Shown here one piece after another: positions 25,010 to 32,969 of a stretch of 64,000 nt of DNA. Position numbers and translations under genes: made by a program. The notes beneath the pieces were generated by a model that saw nothing but the letters and a program-made list of their open reading frames with translations, was not told the origin of the DNA and did not search any database. The stretch is from positions 25,117,067-25,181,066 of the forward strand of contig NC_088809.1 of NCBI RefSeq assembly GCF_011386835.1, given 5' to 3'. Each line of letters starts with the position of its first letter. The first letter of the stretch is position 1. The DNA comes from Chrysemys picta bellii (taxonomy: Eukaryota; Chordata; Testudines; Emydidae).

Positions 25010-25900
25010 GGAACATACCCAACTAGACTTCACCATCCCAGTACCAAATGTGAATTCCCAAAGTACTACAATAGTCTTATAATGGAGTCACAGACAGTCG
25101 TCTTAGACACTCCAGTCTACCTTGCCACCCAGCCAAGCTGGACTACATGATAAATGGTCACTTACACCAAAAATCACACAACATTCAGGTTATACTCTGT
25201 CCCGAGAGACCATTCACTCACCCAGACCGATTTGCATCCTAGATCTCACACGGTAACACTGGTTGCCAATTCTATAGTAAAACTAACTAAAGGGTTTTTA
25301 GCTAAGAAAAAGTAATGAGCATTATTGAGAGGTTAAAGCAGGTAAAATATATGTACAGATGAGTCACAGTCTATAATTTCAAAGTGTAGCAGAGATGTAG
25401 TAATCTGCCAGTTTCCCAAAAGTCTTTTAGGGCTACCCAGAGTAACTCTGGGGATCTCCGTCTTCTCATTCAGTTATTCTTCCCTGTTAGAATCCAAACA
25501 GTCCAGAGATGAAGAATTTTTCCTTGTGGCCATGTTTATAGCTTCTTCTCACAGAAACTAAACTGACAGCAAAAGTTCCCCACTCAGGTCCCTTAAAGTG
25601 GGACAGCAGTTAAAGTCTTTGATCCTTGATCTTGCACAATGGCTCGTTTGTGTTTAAGGAACAGGATTTAACATCTTCTTGTAAAATACCATCATTTGCA
25701 TTCACAAGGCTTTTCCCCTGTTTGGTGAGTTACATAGTCAGAGAAGTTTACAATGCAAATGCTTGTGATCACTTTATAACATGGAGTGTAGTTAAGTGAG
25801 AACAATACATGCAGCATCCTCCAAGCATTTTTAAAACACTAAACAGAGTCTTACCAACTTAAAATCTAATGTTTATTGTGACAATGCTAACACACAGGTA
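25010..25900 (-). mobile_element. LTR-like repeat, copy 1
   Basis: Shares many segments in the same order with 30160-30620, for example ttacaccaaaaatcaca, ttattgagaggttaaagcagg against ttatgaggttaaagcagg, and the tagggcta motif. It is probably a retroviral-type LTR family; orientation is inferred. There is no coding part. Confidence 0.6.
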
Positions 25901-25949
25901 AACAAGACTGGTTTCCAGCTATGGAAACTGTGTGATCATGGGAGAATCC

Positions 25950-27420
25950 ACCACAATCTTTGGTAAATTGTTCCAATGGTTAATTACTTTCACTGTTAAA
26001 ACTATATGCCCTATTTCCAGCCTGAATTTGTCTTGCTTTGACTTTCAGCCACTGGATTGTGTTAGACCTTTCTCTGTTAGATTGAAGAGCCCAGTATCAA
26101 ATATCTAGTCCCAATGTAGGTACTTACAGACTGTGATCAAGTCACCCCTTAACCTTCTCTTTCTTAGGCTAAATCTGTTGAGCTGCTTGGGTCACTTTAA
26201 GGCATGTTTTCTAATCTGTTCATTATTCTTCTCTGAGTCCTCTTCAATTTGTCAACATCCTTTTTGAACTGTGGGCACAAAAACTGGACACAGGATTTCA
26301 GCAGTGGTTGCACCAACAGCAAATAAATAACCTCTCTACTAGAGATTCCCCTGTTTATGCGTCCAAGGATCACATTATTCCTTTTGACCCCCAGGCTGCC
26401 CTGGGCGCTCATATTCAGCTGATTGTCCACCACAAGCCCTAAGTCCTCTTCAGAGTCCCTGTTTCCCGGGATAGGGTCCCCCATCCTGTAAGCATGGCCT
26501 GCATTCTTTGTTGCTAGATGTCTCCATTTACATTTAGCCATATTGTTACTGGGTTCACTCACTGCTGGTGGCACCTCCTGCTGGCCATCCTGAGGATTAG
26601 CTCTGGCCAGGCATTGCACCCTCCCCCGGCAGTGTCTTTTCCATCATTCTCTCGCTCTGCAGACCCCTCTCGCTCCAGGAACCGCAGCTTCCTCTTCATG
26701 ACTCGGCCCTCCAGACAGGTCACCATACCCCGCTTCTGGGCTATCAAAGACCCTCTTGACAAATGGGCTCAGGCAGTCTTCCTGCTCCCTGCCCCATGGG
26801 TGCCACCTTATCATCAGCTGGTAGGGGAACCCGGGCTTGCCCTCTACTCTGGGTCCTGGATCAGGGACCCTCTAATCAGCAGCCAAGGTCTGACCAACCC
26901 CACACCTTGCTGCTTTCCCCCCCCGAGCCTTGCCTACCTCTCTGGCTCTCCCCCTTCTCTGGGTTTGCCAAGTCACCCTTCTCCCAGGGACTGGCTGCAA
27001 ACTCCTTCCCTCCCACCCCTTCTGTTGCCAGCTTTTTGGTTTATATCGGCACCGCTGGTTCCTGCCCAGCTGAGCCTGCTCTACTAAATCCCTGCTCCCT
27101 GTCTTCTTCTCCAGGTGCAGCCTGGGCAGTGAAATTGGCTCCCTTAGCCATTTTAAACCTGCCAGGCCCTGTGCGGGGTGACCACCCCATCACACATATT
27201 AAAATGCATTGTTGGCACCCAGCTTACCAACTGATCAAGATCACTGTTATCAGTGACCTGTCCTCTTTGTTATTTGCCATCCCTCAATCTCTGTGTCATC
27301 TGCAAACTTTATCGATGATAATTTTACATTTTCTTTCAGGTCATTAAAAAAAATGTTAACTAGCACAGGGCCAAGCACCAGTCCCTGTAGGACCCCACTA
27401 GAAACACACGGTGATGCTGG
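25950..27420 (-). mobile_element. CR1 LINE, minus strand, interrupted at 26545-27185
   Basis: The minus strand reads the RT C-terminal part (about 26197-26619, with GRINRGISSREVIYLLLVQP). After an insertion it continues upstream in the element at 27250-27453, with VSSGVLQGLVLGPVL and FADD. The frames are broken. Confidence 0.82.
26545..27185. mobile_element. Insertion within CR1, LTR-like
   Basis: C/T-rich sequence starting about tgttactgggttc and ending near accaccccatcacaca, where CR1 homology is suspended. TG...CA ends would fit a solo LTR. The duplication is not clear (catat-like on both sides). Confidence 0.45.
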
Positions 27421-27459
27421 TAGACCAGGTGCCAGCTCATGCCAAGGCCCCAAGCCTCA

Positions 27460-27795
27460 CTGAACACTTTTTCAGACAACACATAATTAGGCTGTGGAAC
27501 TCATTGGCACAGGAAGTTGTTGCAGTTACGAGCTGAGCCAGGCAGTAATAAGCGATGGTTCATTTATCTGAATAACCAGGATACCCAGAGTTCTCCCAGG
27601 CAGTGCTAACAGACATTCCGGAATGACTTCAGCCAATTTCTAGCTCTCAGTGACTAGGATGAGCCCTACTGTGGGGGCAGATTATCCCACATGTGCTACT
27701 GCAGGGTCCTTGCACCCTCCTCTGAAACATCTGGTGCTGGCCACTGTCAGAGATCGGATACTGGACTAGACGTACCTCCCATGTCCTATGTTTCC
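27460..27795 (+). mobile_element. CR1 LINE 3' end, plus strand
   Basis: Reads gctgtggaactcattggcac and later ctggccactgtcagagatcgg, atactggactagacg, matching the CR1 3' UTR of the type seen complete at 31441-31998. Confidence 0.7.
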
Positions 27796-27799
27796 GTTT

Positions 27800-28510
27800 A
27801 GGCACCCACCACAGTCACCCTCAGCTGTCTCCTCAGGTACCCCCCATGACCCTCATTCTCCCCATAAGGTGACTTCCCCAGTGCCCGCAGCTACTGCCTC
27901 AGGCATTCCCCCTCCCCTCTGGCAGGCCCTTCAGCTCCCCTCTCAGGGACTCACACTGCAACACCCCAGGCACTCCTCAGCTGTGCTCCAACTAACCAGC
28001 CCCGCCCATGCCTGGCCCAGCAGCACCCAGCTCCCAGTCCCACACAATCACCCCAGGCACCAACATCCCATCTTTCCTCTCCAGTGCCTCCCTCGTGTTC
28101 CCTGGAGATAGCATCCCTGGTAGGGTTCCTCTGAGAGATGTGCTTGTGAAGTACGGACTGTTGGGGGGGGGCAGTGGAGACAAGGGAAAGGGAGTGGGAG
28201 ACACTGCATTTTTGTGAGCTCAGCGGCCATTCGCCTGCTCACTAGGAAGAAAAATGTAATGATAAAATGTAGGGTCCTGGTTGTGTGGGCATGTGAATGT
28301 GTGTGTGCACATGGCTGCATGTATGTGTCCATGTGTGTATGTTTGCACGGGTATGCATTCACACACTCTCTTACCACTTCTTCAAGGGAGGAGTGAACAG
28401 ACACCTGCCTCCCATTCCCACTTGCTTCCTCTTTGCAGGGGATATGCCTCCTTGTTCCACCCCTGCCTCTCCTCAGGATGGCAGGTGAGGTCATGGAGGG
28501 ACAAATGATG
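27800..28510. other. No gene seen; TG-rich stretch
   Basis: Pro-rich open frames without family resemblance. A degenerate (TG)n stretch lies at about 28285-28360. Nothing else is recognised. Confidence 0.4.
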
Positions 28511-28514
28511 ACTC

Positions 28515-29330
28515 TTGTGATGCTGGCAAACCAGGTGCCAGCTCATGCCAAGGTCCCTAGGCCTTGAGTGAACACTATCAAATGCAGAGCTAGAAACTAG
28601 TCTGACACGCCTGTGGGTTAGTATGGCTATAACAGGAGTAAGACTTGTAACAAGGTGTTTAGTGTAGGATACAGCATGTATTAATCCTGCTTATATTCTC
28701 TCTATCCCATATTAAAAGGGCATGTTTAAATGTTTGCTCCATAACTAGAAAAATGTTTGCTAAGACTGTAAATCCCCCACAGTCTGCCAGCAGATCGAGG
28801 GACGTGATCATTCCCCTCTATTCGACATTGGTGAGGCCTCATCTGGAGTACTGTGTCCAGTTTTGGGCCCCACACTACAAGATCTGACCTCCTGAGGTCC
28901 TGTCTCAACCTGATATTCTATGATTCTATGAAGGATGTGGAAAAATTGGAAAGAGTCCAGTGGAGGGCAACAAAAAACGATTAGGAGGCTGGAGCACATG
29001 ACTTATGAGGAGAGGCTGAGGGAACTGGGATTGTTTAGAGGTTTTTAAGGCCCGGCTTGACAAAGACCTGGCTGGTGTTGATTTAGTTGGTGTTGGCTTT
29101 GAGCAGGGGGTTGGACTAGATGACCTCCTGAGGTCTCTTCCAACCCTAATCTTCTGTGATTCTATGATTATAATCTATTTAGTATATTAAGCTTAGTTTG
29201 CATTTTTTGTGTATTTGCTAGGTAATCTGCTTTGATCTGTTTGCTCTCCATTATAATAACTTAAAATCTATCTTTTATAGTTAATAAACGTGTTTTTGCT
29301 TCATCTAAAATCAGTGTGTGGAATCATAAC
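28515..29330 (+). mobile_element. LTR-like repeat interrupted by a CR1 mosaic
   Basis: The stretch gatgctgg.a.accaggtgc at 28518 also occurs at 27413, indicating a dispersed family. The sequence resumes after 29167 with aataaacgtgtttttgctt, an AATAAA-bearing U3/R-like end. The middle (28792-29167) is CR1. Confidence 0.5.
28792..29167 (+). mobile_element. Mosaic CR1 fragment
   Basis: Reads the CR1 RT C-terminus (gatcgagggacgtgatcatt), jumps at about 28881 to CR1 3'-terminal sequence (ctcctgaggtcc...attctatgattctatga), returns to the coding part at 28931 (aggatgtggaaaaattgg), and then skips from ttgttta to aggtttttaaggcccggc before the true 3' end. Confidence 0.85.
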
Positions 29331-30150
29331 TCAGGGGGAGAAAGCTGTTGAATATTCCTCTCCACAGTGAGGGAAGGGGCGAATTTTATGAGCTTACGCT
29401 GTACAGTACCCTGTGCAGCACAGGACAGTGTAATGTTGCGGTTATATTCCATAGGGGCTGTGTGCCTTAGGGACTGGGAAGTGCCCTAGCTGAAGCCTTC
29501 TCATGCAGGGGCTATTTAAATGGCCTCCCTGCATGTACTGTAACTGTGAAAGTGCAGGTTGAAGCCTGGAGGGCTTGGCAGCTTGAAATAGCCGTACAGT
29601 GCAGAAGGGAGTGCAGGCTGATGGATCAGGGGGCTCCGTGATATCCCAGTTCCAGGTGACACCCTGAGGGAACCAATCACAACCTCACAAGCCACACCTT
29701 CTACAAAGATTATTACAATAGTGTGTAGGGTGAATACAAGGGCGTATTCTGTCACAGAGGCAAATATAATTTCCTCTTTTTTTTTGCGGATGGGATCACT
29801 GGGGTCCGGGGGCTCAAATGGTCTCACTGGAAATTTATGTCAGAGAAAAGCACAAAGCCGTGTGCACTAAGGTGGGGAGGTTCACCCACAGAGCCTCTCA
29901 GATACAAAATGCACCAGATCTATGTGCTTATCTGTGCCAAATTTGAGATCCCTGGGGTCTGGTTTCCCACTGACTGCAATTGGGCACTTCTGAAAATCAT
30001 GTCCCATGTTCAAAGCTCCCACGCTTTGTGCAGCTTTGTGTGTGACATCTCCAAAGGAAGAGCCAGAAATGTCATGCTGGCTGGAGTGGCTCTTGACTGA
30101 GAGTGCTAACCTCAGGGCAGGCTGTCCAGACGCAGGGCAAGGACCCTGAG
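29331..30150. other. No gene seen, possible retroelement remnant
   Basis: No convincing coding region. The open frames of about 90-100 codons (29516-29827 minus, 29837-30100 plus) resemble no family I know. Confidence 0.35.
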
Positions 30151-30159
30151 GTGGTATCG

Positions 30160-30840
30160 TCTATAACTAGATTTCACAAACCCAGTAAAAAGTGTGACCT
30201 CCTAAAGCACTAGAACAGTCTTACCATGGGCATTCCAATCTATTCTGCCACCCAAACGAGCTTGACTTTGTGACAGATGGTTGCTTTACACCAAAAATCA
30301 CAATACTCAGGATGTTCTCAGTCCCAAAGCACCAGTTACTTACTTACCCCAGGTCAATTATACTCAGACTGTAAACCAAAGACAACGCTTGTAGCCAATC
30401 CTGTAATAACCTAACGAAAGGTTTATTAACTAGAAAAAAGAAATTAGAGTTATTTATGAGGTTAAAGCAGGTAACATACATATTAGTGAGTTACAGTCAG
30501 GATTCAAAAGATAATAGAAACTTCTATAGTGAGCAGACTTTAGGGCTAACCCAGCTGGGGACTCCTTGCTTATGCTTAGAAATCCTGCCCCTCAGAGTTC
30601 AAGCAGCATAGGAATAATAATAAATTTTCCTTAATAGGCATTTTTATTCCCTTCCCCCAGTGTTCAAGCTGTGATGGGACGAGGGCTTGCACACGTCCCC
30701 TCTTCAGGGCTGTGGGGGAAGCAGTCAAAAAAGTCTTCTGTCCACAATGACTTGTCTGATGTCCGCAGACCTTCTTTTGTTGGGGAGGAGATAACACCTC
30801 CTGTGGTGACTAGTATTTCACACTTGGCAGTGCTTCTCGC
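30160..30840 (-). mobile_element. LTR-like repeat, copy 2
   Basis: Related to 25010-25900 by shared ordered segments in 30160-30620, including cctaacgaaaggtttatta and the ttatttatgaggttaaagca block. It ends against the CR1 at 30845. Confidence 0.6.
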
Positions 30841-30844
30841 CTGA

Positions 30845-31440
30845 TTCATAGAATCATAGAATATCAGGGTTGGAAGGGACCTCAAGAGGTCATCTAGTCC
30901 AACCCCCTGCCCAAAGCAGGACCAATTCCCAACTAAATCATCCCAGCCAGGGCTTTGTCAAGCCGGGCCTTAAAAACCTCCAAGGAAGGAGATTCCACCA
31001 CCTCCCTAGGTAACCCATTCCAGTGCTTCACCACCCTCCTAGTGAAATAGTGTTTCCTAATATCCAACCTAGACCTCCCCCACTGCAACTTGAGACCATT
31101 GCTCCTTGTTCTGTCATCTGCCACCACTGAGAACAGCTGAGCTCCATCCTCTTTGGAACCTCCCTTCAGGTAGTTGAAAGCAGCTATCAAATCCCCCCCT
31201 CATTCTTCTCTTCTGCAGACTAAACAATCCCAGTTCCCTCAGCCTCTCCTCATAAGTCATGTGCTCCAGCCCCCTAATCATTTTTGTTGCCCTCCGCTGG
31301 ACTCTTTCCAATATTTCCACATCCTTCTTGTAGTGTGGGTCCCAAAACTGGACACAGTACTCCAGATGAGGCCTCACCAATGTCGAATAGAGGGGAATGA
31401 TCATGTCCCTCGATCTGCTGGCAATGCCCCTACTTATTAA
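30845..31440 (-). mobile_element. CR1 LINE 3' end, minus strand
   Basis: Begins with the complement of the CR1 tail (tcatagaatcatagaatatc) and reads on the minus strand the RT C-terminus: [40 protein letters not shown], then [20 protein letters not shown]. Confidence 0.94.
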
Positions 31441-31998
31441 TGATTAGGAGTATGGAACAGCTTCCATATGAGGAAAGATTAATAAAACTGGGAGTTTTCA
31501 TCTTAGAAAAGAGATGACTAAGGGGAGATATGATACAGGTCTATAAAATCATGGCTGCTGTGGAGAAAGTAAAGAAGGAAGTGTTATTTACTCCTTCTCA
31601 TAACGGAAGAACTAGGGGTCACCAAATGAAATTAATAGGCAGCGGATTTAAAACAAACAAAAGGAAGTATTTCTTCACACAACGCATATTCCACCTGTGA
31701 AACTCTTTGCCAGAGGATGTTGTGAAGGCCAAGACTATAACAGGGTTAAAAAAAGAACTAGATAAGTTCATGGAGGATGGGTCCATCAATGGCTATTAGC
31801 CAGGATGGACAGGGATGGTGTCCCTATCTCTGTTTGCCAGAAGCTGGGAATGGGCAAAAGGGGATGGATCACTTGATGATTGCCTGTTCTGTTCATTCCC
31901 TCTGGGGCACTTGGCATTGGCCACTGTTGGAAGACAGGATACTGGGCTAGATGGACCATTGGTCTGACCCAGTATAGCTGTTCTTATGTTCTTATGTA
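31441..31998 (+). mobile_element. CR1 LINE 3' end, plus strand, second subfamily
   Basis: RT tail (gaggaaagattaataaaactg) through the 3' UTR to ggtctgacccagtatagctg, then ttcttatg repeated twice, the tail repeat of this CR1 subfamily. Confidence 0.93.
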
Positions 31999-32740
31999 CT
32001 TACTTTAAATCTATCTCTTTGTAGTTAAGCAAACTTGGACTTTTGTTTTTGACGTAATCCAGTGTGTTTAAATTGAAGTGTCTGGGAAACTCCATTTGGG
32101 GGAGCAAGTTGTGTGCATATTATTTCTATTAAAGAAATAAAAGACTTTATATAACTTGTGTTGTCCAGGAGAGAGCTGCGCACTACAGGGGGGAAATCTA
32201 AGACTTGGCGTCACCCTGCAATATAGCCATGGCTGGTGAGAGCCAGAATATAAGAACAACCCTATTGGGTCAAACATCATAAGTTTGGCCACCATGGAAA
32301 GAATTGTATACTGTAACAGAAACACCCAAGAAAAATTCTCAGAGATATGGGATTCTTTTCTAGAAATATCTGAATGATCCTATGAAATCCATGGTCCCCC
32401 CTTACCTCACTCTCTTCTCTACCCATTTCCTTCCCTTTCCATCCGGATCCCCCGCTTCTGAATTTTGCTTCTAGTCTTTATCTTTTTAAATAATTTTTCT
32501 TTAACTAGTCGGATTTTTTTTAAACAAAATTTGTTTGTTTGTAAGTTGTGTAATACAAATAATTGATTCATATTTTAACCATTCATCTTATATGTAATTA
32601 AATATTTAAAGTATAGCTAAGATTAGGTAGCAGATGGTTAATATATTAGAAGTTGATGTATTATGACAAGTTTATGTATATTTTATAATGTTAGTTTTTC
32701 TATATATATTTTTAAAAAATTAATAAAAAGTAAGTAGGAA
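31999..32740. other. AT-rich DNA, no gene
   Basis: 32490-32740 is strongly AT-rich with runs such as tatatatattttt. 32060-32200 may belong to an LTR-like repeat. It precedes the unidentified 958-codon frame. Confidence 0.4.
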
Positions 32741-32750
32741 AAAAAGAAAA

Positions 32751-32850
32751 AAAGATGGCTGCCGACGTGACCTGCAACCGGACTGATGTCATAGAGAAAT
32801 TGATGACATCACTTCTTTATGACATTTCTAGGCTGGCTCATAGCTAAGGG
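32751..32850 (+). promoter_or_regulatory. Possible promoter with YY1-like and CRE-like sites
   Basis: An abrupt change from AT-rich DNA to aagatggctgccgacgtgac. AAGATGGCTGCC resembles the YY1 site AAGATGGCGGC. It is followed within 60 bp by GACGTGAC, TGATGTCAT and TGATGACATCAC, all CRE/ATF-like. A 31-codon ATG frame starts at 32755. This is inference from motifs only. Confidence 0.4.
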
Positions 32851-32969
32851 AACTGATGATTGAACAGCTCCCAGCAAAACAAGTTTTTTGTGGAAGTCAA
32901 AAATGCGAATTTCTTAACAGATGGTGTTTGTTCAGCCTGCAGGCCAGCCAGCCTTCAAGGCAACAGATT

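Noticed and set aside
28285..28360. (TG)n microsatellite as a regulatory Z-DNA site
   Set aside because: The run is too interrupted to stand out and has no gene next to it.
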